From Eonycteris spelaea (taxonomy: Eukaryota > Chordata > Mammalia > Chiroptera > Pteropodidae), in contig PUFA01000547.1 in the NCBI GenBank assembly GCA_003508835.1, positions 124,001 to 188,000 of the forward strand: 64,000 nucleotides of DNA. The letters are read 5' to 3'. The notes under the pieces are model-generated. The model did no database searches. It was not told the DNA's origin and worked only from the letters and a program-made list of their open reading frames with translations. The position numbers and the translations under genes were made by a program. This document shows positions 10,733 to 21,693 of the stretch, piece after piece. Every line of letters begins with the position of its first letter. The stretch's first letter is position 1.

Positions 10733-11460
10733 ACATTTCTTCATGTGTACCACATTCCTGAAGGATATGATTGAGGTACTGTTCACTCTGGTGGATGGGG
10801 AGAAGGTAACTGGAACAGGATTAGAACATAATTGAAGAAGGACATTATGAAAAGTTGGGTTATTAATTAAGGTGAACATACATCCTGGTTTTCCCCGAAT
10901 TGAGGCTAACACCTAGATTGACAGTTTTGAGTGCTAGAATTAGGAAGAGATGGTCACCCTACCAGGCATTCTGAAACTTAAGCTTAATTTCACAGGAGTT
11001 AAACAAATTCTTGCACATTAACAGTCACTTCCCATTTCCGTCTTCCCTCAAGCTCCACATAATTAGTAATTATTGATGGAATCTCATTAATTTGTCAGTC
11101 TTTTCTGTCACAACCTAAAGGCAAAATCTAGGGCATAAAAAATCCTAGGTTCAAAAAGGTCCTTTTGTGTTTCAAATGACTTCTTTGTGTTCAAGAAGTC
11201 ATTTTCGTCTTGGCCTGTGGAGATGGTGAAGCGGAGGAAAATAAGGAAGAACAGGTCTTTGTAACTAGAACAATAAAGCAAAGACAAATGGAATGCCATC
11301 TTTGGATAATATAAAGTTATTAGTAAATATCATTGTTGCAGACATACAAATGCTCCATTGACAAACCTTTACTCTCCATTCTCATTGATCTCTCTGTAGG
11401 CCACACACGATGGCCAGTGAGCTTATAGTTTTCGTTTCTCTTGTGGAGAATCAGAAACTA
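10733..11460. other. No gene seen; one perfect hairpin
   Basis: No coding exon or known repeat recognised. A perfect 12-bp inverted repeat with a 7-nt loop occurs at 11174-11204 (arms AAATGACTTCTT and AAGAAGTCATTT). Confidence 0.45.
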
Positions 11461-11588
11461 AGAAAAATAAGTCACCTGTTCAAGATGCAAAGGGCAGAAT
11501 GAGGAGAAGCAGAGATAGGTTCAAGACAGTAGCTCCTGGCTGATCCTCCTTGGTCCCTCATGGGCTCCTTCATGTCTGCTCCTGGACA

Positions 11589-11864
11589 CTGTTTGTGGCA
11601 AGTGAGTGCAGGTCCAGGGAGGGATTGATCAGTTTGTAGAATATGATGCTGCAGAGGCTTCAGCACAAACAAGTGGGGGTGAGAATGGTGACAAGACTGC
11701 ATCTGGGGGAGATCCAACCGCTCACCACCCCTCAATAGCAGGTGGGGCCCAGATGAGCTTGAGGAAAGATGAAGGATCAGCTTTGATGTTCCCATGATCC
11801 CTTCCTTGGAGGCCTCACCTGGGCCCTGAGAGAGGAGGGTGAGGAGGAGCAGAGGCCAGGCCAT
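11589..11864 (-). pseudogene. IGLV pseudogene 1 (intact leader, decayed V exon)
   Basis: On the minus strand 11864-11819 is a canonical 46-bp V-lambda leader exon beginning ATG and encoding MAWPLLLLTLLSQGP, followed by a GTGAGG splice donor. V-lambda leaders normally read MAW-LLLLTLL-Q. A degenerate octamer promoter element (ATTGGCAT in V sense, 7 of 8 bases of ATTTGCAT) lies at 11964-11971, 100 bp upstream of the ATG. The V exon below it is not clean. A segment around 11640-11720 only weakly resembles framework 3, and framework 1-2 seem missing. A heptamer-like AACAGTG is near 11589, but no convincing nonamer follows. Normally the product would be an antibody lambda variable domain. This copy cannot make one. 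The leader call is firm, the V-exon limits are not. Confidence 0.65.
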
Positions 11865-11963
11865 GGTAGAGATGCCCTAAGAGTGCTGCCTTCTGAGACC
11901 CCAATCCCGAACTTGGCTCCCCTCTTATTCCCTCCCTCTGCATCAGTGGATGGAGAAGCCACC

Positions 11964-11971
11964 ATGCCAAT
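11964..11971 (-). promoter_or_regulatory. Degenerate Ig octamer of IGLV pseudogene 1
   Basis: ATTGGCAT on the minus strand differs by one base from the light-chain octamer ATTTGCAT bound by Oct-1/Oct-2. It sits 100 bp upstream of the leader ATG, the same spacing as in the second IGLV pseudogene. Confidence 0.55.
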
Positions 11972-13258
11972 CTGCTTCCTACACCTACTTCTCCTTATCT
12001 CTCTCTGATCCAGACTCTAGATATACCCGCATCTTTGGAAAGAAGAGCTTACTCAAGGATTAAACTCTTTTTAACATGTTCTGAGTCAGGTCAGACTGAG
12101 CCCACAACAGGGTGCAGAAATGGAGTCCACCCAGGGAGACACCTATTGTGGGAGTCATGGTGGCTCCTGGGCGAGAAATCCCAGGACTTCCCCTTTGTGC
12201 TATGTGGGCGAAGGTGAGGACAGGATCCTGTGCTGGCTGACAGAGATACAATTGCTCCATTTCCTAGGTATCAACTGCAGAGCTAGGGACTGTGTTCTCC
12301 CTCAATTCCTTCTTATTTTCTTCAGTTGGGATGGCTCCTCGTGCATTCCTGCATCCTGTCTCTACAGTAGTTTGAGACTGAAGCTTGAGGCTGAGCCCTG
12401 GAATATATTAGCCCTTTTAAAAGATGATTTGTTAGGGGCACAACTGCTTTGTGACATAAGAGGAGCTCGTAGGGAAGCAGCTCTTAAAATTTATCCAGGA
12501 CAGTGTAAGCCACAGCAAGTATCTTCCCCACATCCAGGCCCTTGCTGCTCCCTGGTGGCCTCAGGTGGTACAGCGCAAGCTCTAAGGAAAGCAGCTGAGT
12601 GGGAGCTGGAAATCCCTATTTTGTTCTTCCCATCTTCTCTTCTTCCCCTCCAGCTCAGTATTAGGCTCCCTGATCCCTTCTATTTCCCTCTAAGCTCATT
12701 TGCCTTTGTTCATTAACTTCCTCTAGAATGGAATGTGTCACCTGCCATGCCAAGTGGCTCAGATGCTCACTTTAGGACTATTAAGCGTGTCCCACCATAG
12801 CTTTGGCACAGGATGATTGCTTGTGATGCAGCTCTTGGCTCAAGGCTGAAGAAACAGTAGATGTTAAGTAAAACCAACCCAAATAGAAAAGCTGGATGAG
12901 AGAAATGGGACTAAGTGAAGAGAGACTGGCTTCTCAAAATGTGGGAAGAAGAAAAATATTGCACGGAGAAACCTCTGTACTATTGAGAAGCCCCAGGGGC
13001 TTAGAATAAGAAATCAAGGTGTCACCTGGGCTGGTTCCTTCTGGCGTTTCAAAGGACAATCTGTTTCTTTGTTCTTCTATCTGCTAGAGACTGCTGGCAT
13101 TCCTTGGTTTATAGCTACATGACTTCAATCTCTGCTCTGTGGTCACACGTTCTTCTCCTTTCCTGTCCTCAAATCTGCCTGTACCTTTCTCTTATAAGGA
13201 TATGTGATTACATTTAGGGCACACCATATAGTTAGTCTAGGATAACATCCCTTGACTT
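11972..13258. other. 5' flank of IGLV pseudogene 1; no other gene seen
   Basis: No exon recognised. The segment 12716-12960 aligns with 1676-1915. The long open frame at 12120-12716 has no recognisable domain and is treated as chance. Confidence 0.5.
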
Positions 13259-13301
13259 TGTATTAGAGTTCTTCAGAGAAGCTGAATCAATAGGAGACTG
13301 C

Positions 13302-13350
<49 letters not shown>

Positions 13351-13735
13351 TCTACCTACCTACCTACCTACCTACCTACCTACCTACCTATTGAGAGAGA
13401 GGGGAAGAAATCCCATAATCTTCAAAGTGAAGGCTCAGAAAAGCTGTTGGCTTAATTTAGTCTGAGTCTGAAGATCTGCGAACCAGGGGAGCTGACAGTA
13501 TAAGTTCCAGTATGGGAAGAGAGGAAGATCACGCGAGATGTCCCAGCTCAACAGTGAGACAGGGAAAACACCATCAATTCCTCCTTTTGTTCTATTCAGG
13601 CCCTCAGTGGATTGGATGATGCCCACCCACATAGGGGAGGGTGATCGACTTTTCTAATTTCTAAGTCCACCAATTCAAATGCCAATCTCTTCTGGAAACC
13701 CCTTTACAGACACACCCAGAAATCATGTTTAATCC
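13259..13735 (+). mobile_element. ERVL LTR (MLT2-type), with internal microsatellites
   Basis: Starts TGTATTAGAGTTCTTCAGAGAA and continues with blocks typical of the ERVL-associated MLT2 LTRs: a TTGTTCTATTCAGGCCCTCA block, GATTGGATGATGCCCACCCA, then TCCACCAATT and AAACCC..TTACAGACACACCCAGAA. An expanded CT array (about 13303-13331) and a CTAC array (about 13353-13390) have grown inside it. The 3' end is truncated. Confidence 0.75.
13303..13390. repeat. (CT)n and (CTAC)n microsatellites
   Basis: About 14 CT units, a short CTTT transition, then about nine CTAC units, all inside the ERVL LTR. Confidence 0.95.
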
Positions 13736-14394
13736 AGGTTCCCTCCCCATGGTCAGTGAAGCCAACTCATCATTTAACTACCACAGTTCCCTTCTCAAGA
13801 TCCTTAATCTCATCTATGAAGTCCCTTTTGCCTTATAAGGTAACATTCATAGGTTCCAGGATTAATACCTGGATATCTTTCAGGGTCATTACTCAGGCTA
13901 TGAACCAGCGTTCAAATCCTACAGAGGCGCACACACAGGAAATGCTCTGGCTGCTCTCAGGATGTGTTGCCCTCACATATTCCAGAAACAAGAGTTACCC
14001 ACAACCAATTTTTAAAAGTCACTTAAAAATGACCTGTCTGTCCTCCTTTTCTTGAAATACTTTCAATTTTATGGAAACCTGGAAGGCTGTTTCTACTGCT
14101 TGAACCTCTACTGAGAGAAGTCACAAACAAAGGAAAGTTCTAGAAATATCCATTGGTGTGCTCCTGTCCTGCTCACTGTCTAGCTACTGGAGCTCTCACT
14201 ATTGCTCCCCATTAAAATGTCTCATTGTAAACCAAGGAGGACATTTCCCTTCCATAATCAAATAAGTTTTAGTATATCATTTACGCATTCCCACACTGGT
14301 CCCCACTGGGTTCTTTAAGGGATTCCAGCCCTCCCACCACAGGCATGGAGGGGCTTCTGGTGTAAAGCCCCCGTGACATCCAGGTGTGGTGGCT
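13736..14394. other. No gene seen
   Basis: No coding exon or confident repeat. The open frame at 13756-14055 has no recognisable family features. Confidence 0.4.
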
Positions 14395-14734
14395 GAAAAA
14401 TGACTGCTAGAAATTAATTACTTGCAGGAAATTACTGCTTGGCTATTGCCCGTGGGAACATAACATTCTAACAATAAGCTTTCTGCTTCTGTACCCTTGC
14501 TTGCACAACCGACCTATGGGTTGAAGGTAGCGAATAGAAGAAAAATAGACCTTTGTGTTTAGACAGAATGAATGGGATTTTGGGCTTAAAAACCCTGTAC
14601 CTCTACATTTCAGGGCCGCGTAATTTGGGGTCTACATACCCCTGGAAGACCCAGCTGGCTGAATAAGAGTGTTTTCCTATAACTCACTGAGTTCTGGTGG
14701 TCCGTGTATCTTTTGGGGGCTGGCGGCTACAACA
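14395..14734 (+). mobile_element. ERV solo LTR, family LTR-C, plus copy
   Basis: A 340-bp element starting TGTGGTGGCTGAAAAATGAC and ending GGCGGCTACAACA, with TG...CA ends. The order GCTTAAAAACCCTGTACC (TATA-like region), GAATAAGAGTGTTTTCC (polyadenylation signal, degenerate in this copy) and a U5 with ACTGAGTTCTGGTGGTCC is that of a class I-like LTR. The reverse-complement homologue is 37991-38348, where AATAAA is intact. No internal region adjoins, so it is a solo LTR. Confidence 0.75.
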
Positions 14735-16346
14735 CTTCTCAATCCTTTCTTTCCTTTATTTCCTTGATGTCTGTGATGATACTAGGCCCAATTCCGACCA
14801 GCATTACAGAAACAGAACAAATGATCAGGATGTGACTCGACTGGAGAGAGGCAAGGCCTCCCCCTGGTCCCTGTGAAGCAGTTCTTCCACAAGAAGGAAA
14901 TGAGAAGTGTGAGGTGTGGACTGGTGACGACAGAGTCAGGTTATAGGAAAATACTGAAGAAAAAAGAGTTGTGTCTCCTCCTGGGCTACAATCCTACCAC
15001 TGACAGTCCCTCTCAGACCCCTGGAAACAAGGGTTGTGTCTGACTCATCCTTGTCTTACCTGTTGTAATGTATATTGAAGATGCTCAGTGCTCACTGTTT
15101 ATTATGATAGCTGCCAGCCACATGCAGTTTTTAAGCACTTGAAATATATCTAGTGAACTTGAGGACCCAAATTTTTAACTTATTTCATCTAAATTTAAAT
15201 TTAAAATATAATTGTTATTGTTTGGAACAACTTGGGTGTGTGAACAAATCTACCCTTTCAACTGTAAATTTTATGAAATCTAAATACAGTCCAAGCATTT
15301 CCAATTATATCAGATTAATATTAAAGTTAAAAGTCCATCCTTATTGAGATCAATTGTGAAAACACATCAGATTTGGAATACAGTGCAAAAAAAATGAAAG
15401 TAAAATATCTCATTAATGATTTTTTAAATATTGGGTACATGTTGAAATTATTTTTGGATACATTATAACCTAGTGCATGTATACCTAATTAAACCTATTA
15501 TTAAAAATTCTTTAAATTCTCACCAAAGTCCTCCTTTTTTAGTGACCATTTTCCTGACACATCATTATGCATCTGAAAATGTAATATAAATAATCCATTA
15601 AGGCTCAGATTTTAATGCTGCATTCATGATTCTCTCCCCTGCACCACTGGAGTATAAAGTCCATGGCAAATATTGAATAGAAGAAATGAATAAATATTAC
15701 ATATATTTATTATTTTGTCTAAAGAGATTATATTTTATGTGCTATACTGTACTTGATTTTTTTTTCATTTAACATTAGTGACATCATCAAGCTAGCATGG
15801 CCCCAAAAGACGTCTTAGATATTTTTTCATATTTGCTTCTCTCTCATTCTTTCTAATTTCAGGATGCCAGATGAAGTTCTAGATGGTATCTTTGACCCCT
15901 TACCCTCATGACTTGCATCCCCACCAAAAGCAGTCCTGCCCATTTCACCTCCAAGTTCCCCACAAAGCTGTCCATGGTCGCTTGGGTACAAGCCAAGATC
16001 TCCCGCCAGGAGCCTTGCAGTGACAACACAGCAACCGTAGAGACCTTGAGATGTGCCTCGGGTCTTGTCATGATCCTACTTACAAACTTGTAATTTCCCC
16101 TTAGCACACTCCTGCTCGCCTTCCTTATGTCCCCTTTTCTCCTGCCTCCTCTCCCCTTAGTTCCCTGGAGGCAGCCCCTCCTACTTTCCTCCCACGTCCT
16201 CGCAACAGCAGTCCTTTCTGGACCCACAGTGCCCCCTGGTGGCGTGAGACACAAGCTACGTCGTGAAACCAGACAAAGTATGAAGACTGGAGCAACAGCA
16301 AACTGGATTTGAAAAAGGCCTTGGAAAAATCTCAATCTCAGAAGAC
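14735..16346. other. No gene seen; old repeat fragments
   Basis: 15110-15480 is AT-rich and contains GCACTTGAAATAT..CTAGTG and TAAATTTAAATTTAAAA blocks like those of old hAT-type elements (compare 50230-50390). The GC-richer stretch 15880-16330 is open on both strands for 158 and about 60 codons but matches nothing I recognise. Confidence 0.4.
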
Positions 16347-16723
16347 TGCCTTAGTTCAGGCTGCTATGACAAAATTCCACAGACTATGTAGTTTATAAAT
16401 AGATTTATTTCTCACAGTTCTGGAAACTGGGAAGTCCAAGATCAAGGTGCCAGCGTGGTCACTTTCTAGTGAGGGGCTCTCTTCCTAGTTTATAGCCAAG
16501 GCCTTCTCCCTGTGACCTCACATGGCGAAAGGGGCTAGAGATCTTTCTGGAGCCTCTTTTACAAGAAAACTAATTGCATTCATGAGGCTCCACATTTATG
16601 ACTTAAGTACCTCCCAAAGGTCCCACCTACTAATACTATCACCTTTGGGATTAAGATTTCAATGTATGAATTTGTGCGGGGGGGGGGGCGGAGGGGGGGA
16701 ATACAAACATTCAGACCATCACA
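16347..16723 (-). mobile_element. MaLR LTR (MLT1-type) with 5-bp target duplication
   Basis: The plus strand runs TGCCTTAGTTCAGGCTGCTATGACAAAATTCC...CTCACAGTTCTGG...CTCACATGGCGAAAGG...CATTCAGACCATCACA (quoted in parts), which is the reverse complement of an MLT1-type LTR. A perfect 5-bp duplication AAGAC flanks it (16342-16346 and 16724-16728). A G-run of about 20 bases at 16678-16699 has expanded in its end region. Confidence 0.85.
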
Positions 16724-16728
16724 AAGAC

Positions 16729-17477
16729 CAAGGAGTGTGCCTGATGGAGAGAGGAAAGTCTAGTTAAAGTCCTTGTATTCCAGCTGGGATGTCATCTGCC
16801 CCCTTGGATTATGTAACTGGAGCTAAAGAGTAGATAGAGAACAGTTGGCATTAGGACTCTCTCTCCGAGGACCTCTCAGACTGGCATGCCTCTCTGCACA
16901 GAAGAGGACACAGGGTTTGTCCCCTGGGTCTATTATCAACCAAACATTCTAAGAACCGGGACTCTGAGCTCATCTCCTTACATCCCACCAGAGACTTGGT
17001 CTGCAGATACCCCTAGATATGCTATCAAAATACTAAATAGGGGTAATGGATCATTCAGTTAGTGGGAAAGTGCACAGTGGAAAAGTGCACACTTATCTGG
17101 TTTAAAAAGGAATGAGGGGAGACCAAGAAAGTCCTGAGGACAATCCTTCATCATCACTAACCCTTCTTCCATGTGGCCACTTTCATGTATCTTAAGAACT
17201 GTGGTCTCTTAAACAAGGGCCAGAAGGGCTCTGAGGCCACCTCAGTAATTGTGTGCAGTGATGGCTAGCGTGCTGAGAGGAAATTCTAGTTACAGGGATA
17301 TGGGACCTGTTTTCTGCTCAGAAGAGGACAGCCTTTACTTTTCCTTTCTTCGGACCTCCTGTTTTAGTCCTGGCTAAAAGAGATACACGCCAAAACTAGT
17401 ATTTTCTAGCTTTGATGCCATCTTTGGCTAAGGCATAACCTTTGGCTAATTATAATATCATTATAATCTGTGGAAGT
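16729..17477. other. No gene seen
   Basis: No exon or confident repeat recognised in this stretch. Confidence 0.4.
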
Positions 17478-18217
17478 GATGCAGGAAGGGCAAATTCCCC
17501 CCAGTGGGGGGAACTCAAGCCCTGCACTGAGAATTCTTGGCTGAGCTGGCTGAGCGCAAGAAAGAATTCAAACATGCCAGAGTTAGAGTCAAAAGGAAAG
17601 TTTATTAGAGAGGAGGTAATGTACCATAGACAGAAAAAGCAAAGACCAAAAGCCAAGACAAGAAAACACAAAGCCCTGAGCTGGGGGAGCTAGTTTATAT
17701 ATCGTTTTTAGTTTCTGTGAATTACAGTTTAAAGACTTTGTTTATCCATTTTACTTTGATGATATGGGCATATAGTGAGAAAGGATAAGAGTATGTAGTG
17801 TGAAAAAGTAAGAATACTTACTGCGAAAACCTGCCGGTTCCCCATGGTTTTAGCCACAGGGAATGCATAATTTTGTTTTGTATAGGGCAGTCTAAAGACT
17901 TTGTTTTTCCTGTTTTCCCTTCAGGGTGTAGGGAGATGGTTTGTTAGCAATCCCAGCAGAAATCTTCCTTTGCTCTGCAGGTTTCCTTGAGGTCTGGCTG
18001 TAGAACTGATTGGCATATTGCAATCTCTGAATGTAGCTTGATTTAACATTTTTATTTTTTATGCCTACAGCACTTGGTCTTCCTAGATGGTATCCCATCC
18101 AAGTACTAACCAGGCCCGACCCTGCTTAGCTTCCGAGATCAGATGGGATCAAGTGTGTTCAGGGTGGCATGGCCGTAGACTTGATTTAAAACTCAGTTCT
18201 CTTGCTTCCTCCCTACA
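17478..18217 (-). mobile_element. ERV LTR, family LTR-A, with nested 5S SINE
   Basis: The reverse complement starts TGTAGGGAGGAAGCAAGAG and ends in TGCATCA. CTCTAATAAACTTTCC supplies the polyadenylation signal (plus-strand GAAAGTTTATTAGAG near 17598). Homologous copies are 7837-8594 (U3 only) and 37518-39026. The U3 is interrupted at 18047-18180 by a 5S-derived SINE. Removing the SINE leaves about 600 bp, a usual LTR length. Confidence 0.75.
18047..18180 (-). mobile_element. 5S rRNA-derived SINE (MEG-RS type)
   Basis: The minus strand reads as 5S rRNA from its first bases (GTCTACGGCCATGCCACCCTGAA) to GTGCTGTAGGCATAAAAAAT. The 5S internal Pol III control region is intact in the part GGTCGGGCCTGGTTAGTACT-TGGATGGGA. 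A perfect 9-bp duplication TTGATTTAA (18038-18046 and 18181-18189) flanks it. The homologous empty site is seen in LTR-A copy 3 near 38990. There is no tRNA head. Confidence 0.92.
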
Positions 18218-19149
18218 TTAGAAGCATCACCCATCAGTGAGCAGCTAGCCTTGTAGTGAGCTCTACCCACACACCTAGCCATCCTCCAATCCTTACACAC
18301 CTGCCCTCTGCAAGCCCAGTCTCACTAGGAGGTGTGAGCCTGGGATGAAAGGATTCTGCTCACTGCCTGAAGGTTCCTGCCTTTCCCTCTGAGGTCATTC
18401 ACAGATACCCCAAAACAATTTTCAAAAGGAGTGGTGTACCCAAAGCAGGACACACAGCCTAGGGTGTGCACATCAGCTATTCTGAATTCTAAGACCTTCC
18501 ACATTAGCGTAATCCTGCAGTAAACTGGAGGGGGGTGGGGAGGGTCCAGAGGCTGGATCAGGTGTGTTGTGCATTGGGTGTCCTGGGGGCAAAGAACCCC
18601 ATGCCAGGAATCCACAGCCCCAAATTCCTTCTTGATTTGTTCACTCTGTCTTGGACCAGTGACTTGTCCTTTCTTGTCTCAATGCCTTCACCTGAAAAAA
18701 AACTAAGATAACATCAAAGTTCACAACGTCCTTGCATGGATCTGCCTAGAAAATCAAAAGGCTAAGTTTCCATTAATTGGTAGGCACTCTATAACTTTTA
18801 TCCCCAGTACAGCTAGATGGAGAGTTCAGGGTCTTTCAGCTTCAGGCTTACTTTAAATAATCATAGGAAAAAATATTTTCTTCTCTCAGTTCATCTCTAT
18901 CTCATCCCCCTACAGGTCAACCAAGACCTAGCCTCTCTCAGCTGCACACACAGAGAACAGCTTCTCCAAATGCATTATCCCTTCATTTCTTCTCCCACTG
19001 AAGGTTTTTAAAGTCTCTCTGATCATTATAATGCAGTGTAGGTTGACTGAATTTTTTTCATATTTCTAAAATGAAAATAACTATTTACATCACAGGTCAA
19101 GGAAAAATTGATAAAAAGTTAAAAATACAGAAAAGCATTTAATGATAAA
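18218..19149. other. No gene seen
   Basis: No exon or confident repeat recognised. The minus-strand open frame at 18325-18615 has no family features. Confidence 0.4.
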
Positions 19150-19164
19150 CAGCATTATCATTTT

Positions 19165-19376
19165 ATTATTTATGCCTACAGCACCTGGTTTTCCTAGGTG
19201 ATCTCCCATCCAAGTAGTAACCAGGCCCGACCCTGCATAGCTTCTGAGATCAGACATCGGGCTTATTTAGGGTGGCATGGCCATAGACCATGGACTGTGG
19301 CTCCACTGGGGTGTGAACCCAGGGCCTTCTGCGTGTAAAGCAGACGTGCTAACAGTTACACTATGGAACCATGTCC
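19165..19376 (-). mobile_element. Hybrid tRNA-Val/5S rRNA SINE, copy 2
   Basis: The minus strand carries GGTTCCATAGTGTAACTG...CTGCTTTACACGCAG (tRNA-Val, anticodon TAC), then CCAGTGGAGCCACAGTCC, then a 5S-like body ending GGTGCTGTAGGCATAAATAAT. A perfect 15-bp target duplication CAGCATTATCATTTT lies at 19150-19164 and 19377-19391. The B box reads GGGTTCACACC, one or two changes from consensus. Confidence 0.93.
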
Positions 19377-19391
19377 CAGCATTATCATTTT

Positions 19392-20274
19392 CGTGACCAT
19401 CTTCTGAACATCTTGACCTGTTTATCTAATATGTTCATAAATATGAATTACATATATCCCAGGAGGGTGGGGTCTGTAACTTTTACTCCTTTTTCTAGAT
19501 CCAGGCCGAGTGTGGCACCAGAGATACGGTAAACATTATGAAGCATTGCTGCAAGCAATAAAATGAGCATTACATTCACATTTACTTTTACATGAATAGG
19601 ATTGTATTATATAATCAATCATGTGACCTGTATTTTGCTTTCAAATATTACAGATACACCTCTTTATTGTATCAATTTCAGTGAGTATCACAAGCAACCA
19701 GATCATGAAAATAATGATGGGTAATCTTCAACTGGATCCCCTTTTCACTTCACGTCTCTGCTGCTCTCTCTGCCAGTCTCATCACTCACCCCTCTGCCCC
19801 AGTCTCTTTCTGTTCTTAAACTGGCCAAGTACTTTACTCCTTCAGGATTTGTGTAGTCCATCCTCATGCCCAGAACAGGATCCTTTCAAGCCCCTCCCCC
19901 CATGGCTGCTTCCTGCTCAGGCCTCAGAAGACAGCTCCTGAGCAACCCAGGCAGGAGTCTGCCTGCCTTTGTAACTTTCTATACCCCATTTTAAATTCAG
20001 AGAATCAGTTACAACTTTCCACTTTAAAACAATGCTCTCCTTGTTTTATGGTGGGTTTTTTTGTTTTCACTCTAAACCTTATGAGGCAGAGGCTGTATCT
20101 TTGAGGGTTGCACTAGCAACCACTCAAGGACAAACGTTTACTGAAAGAATCCAGAAGAGAGGAGGATGGGGGAGGCTGGGCTTCCAGTTCTAGGGTGAAA
20201 AAATTGAGTTAATTCTGTTAGCTTATAGACAGGAGGATGTTTGGGGGAATGGCAGGGTAGATCCATCAAAACAC

Positions 20275-20307
<33 letters not shown>

Positions 20308-20600
20308 ACCCACCCACCCACCCAGCCTTATTACCCGGAATGTTACTCTCAGCCACTACAACCTTCCTATGGCCTGTGATAAAAAATTCAGGGTCACTTG
20401 GATGACAATGACACAGTGCCAGATCCCACCACACACCACCCCTTTCACAGAAACACAGTCTCACAGTTTGCGAAGGCTGAGTAGTTCCCAGGCCTGAGTC
20501 AGAAAGCTGAATTCAAAAGACCCCAAGAAGGTCTCTCAGGCCAGCTTGAATGGCAGGTTTGGGTCCTCCACTTTGCTCTAACCACTCGCTCTCTCCTCAC
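19392..20600. other. No gene seen; CA/CCCA microsatellite
   Basis: Nothing coding recognised. A CA array followed by CCCA units lies at 20272-20322. Confidence 0.45.
20272..20322. repeat. (CA)n-(CCCA)n microsatellite
   Basis: About 17 CA units followed by about four CCCA units. Confidence 0.95.
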
Positions 20601-20739
20601 CGGGAAAGGATCCTTACCCACCTGGGTCTTGCCATCTCTCCAGAAGGGCTGTTCTAACCTAAAGGAACTGGCAGGAAGCGGTCACAAAAACCTGCCACAG
20701 ACCTTGCGAAAACTGAGGATTCCAGGCCCCCAATGCCCC

Positions 20740-21693
20740 CTTGTGGCCCCAGGGTGTAGAGGCTCAGCTCCGCTAGGATCACCAGGCGCCTGCGCGGTGC
20801 CTCCCCACCCACCGCAGCATTGTGGACTTGCTCCCCCTTCAGGACCCACCCGCCGCCTTTTCAGTCCTCAGACCCAGTTGTGCCTGCACTTAGGAGGAGC
20901 GGACGCTGAAGTCATCCGAAGGCGTGGGGCGGTGAGTAGAGCAAACGCAGGGATTTCTGGCCCCTGAAAACCAAATCCGAGGGGAAGACTGAGGAAGGCA
21001 CACTCTGGAGAGAGGACAATCAAATCGAACCTCGGCTGGGTTCTCCTCTGCCCACGGGTTACGGAAATGGTCAAGTCAAGAAAGTAGGGGGTATTGGACT
21101 GGAGAACAGCAAGGAAAATCTTTTCTAGAGTAGGGAGTTGGGGGTGGGGCGAAAACCCTCACTCATGGGACCTGGGAGGTGGCCCTGATACCCACACCCC
21201 TCAGAGGGAAAGCGGTCGCGTAAAGCACAGTCCTTGCAGTGGAGAGTAAATTGGGAGTGTGGGGGATTCGAGGCCTCTCCTCTCCACATCTTAGAGGCCC
21301 TCTTTTCCCGTCCCACCGCCATCTTTGTTTCCCCCACCCCATCCCGCCATCCTCGATTCCACTTTACCGCCTTCCCGCCACCCCACCCCCACGCCACCTT
21401 ATTCCCTCCCCATCCCCCAACTCACACCGCCCCCCCCGCAGCTTGGTGGGCGTGGCTACAGGCTCCACCCCCTCCCAACCTGTTAAAACGACCCCTTGTG
21501 GATTCCCTGGGCGACCCCACTCATGTCCCAGGATCTCGTGAGATTTCGCCGAGAATGAACCAGAAGCCAGGATTGGTCAAATACCGCTGTTTCCGGCCGA
21601 GCTCTCCGGAACTTGCTGAGTCGGCGCCGCTTTCTTTCTCTTCAGCCGCTGTGGAGAGAGGCCACGTGGTGAAGAGCGCAGTCTGAAGAAAAC
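20740..21693 (+). promoter_or_regulatory. PRAME: CpG-rich promoter region of PRAME with candidate exon 1
   Basis: A GC- and CpG-rich block in otherwise AT-rich DNA. It contains a GGGCGTGGC Sp1-type box (about 21447), TCTCGTGAGA at 21534-21543 (one base from the TCTCGCGAGA promoter motif), an inverted CCAAT box (ATTGG, about 21574) and two ETS-like CCGGA/TTCCGG sites near 21590-21610. There is no TATA box. The block ends in an excellent splice donor, AAAC|GTAAGT, at 21693/21694, so a non-coding first exon of roughly 21545-21693 on the plus strand is likely. The next plus-strand coding sequence downstream is PRAME, 6.9 kb away, which is why I assign it there. Transcript data would be needed to confirm. 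Confidence 0.6.

Noticed and set aside
12120..12716. 198-codon open frame on the plus strand
   Set aside because: It has no recognisable domain, signal or splice context, and its amino-acid composition looks random. Part of it lies in the V-gene 5' flank. I treat it as a chance frame.
15859..16335. 158-codon open frame on the minus strand
   Set aside because: The other strand is also partly open, no family is recognised, and no splice or promoter signals stand out.
18047..18180. Functional 5S rRNA gene
   Set aside because: It is flanked by target-site duplications, sits inside an LTR, carries an A-rich tail and has several mutations in the 5' third, so it is a retroposed SINE.
19300..19376. 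Functional tRNA-Val gene
   Set aside because: The tRNA-like part is fused directly to a 5S-like body and bounded by a 15-bp duplication. The T arm is mutated. It is the head of a SINE.
21234..21686. 150-codon open frame over the CpG-rich region
   Set aside because: GC-rich promoter DNA has few stop codons by composition; the frame is Pro/His/Ser-rich, with no homology recognised.
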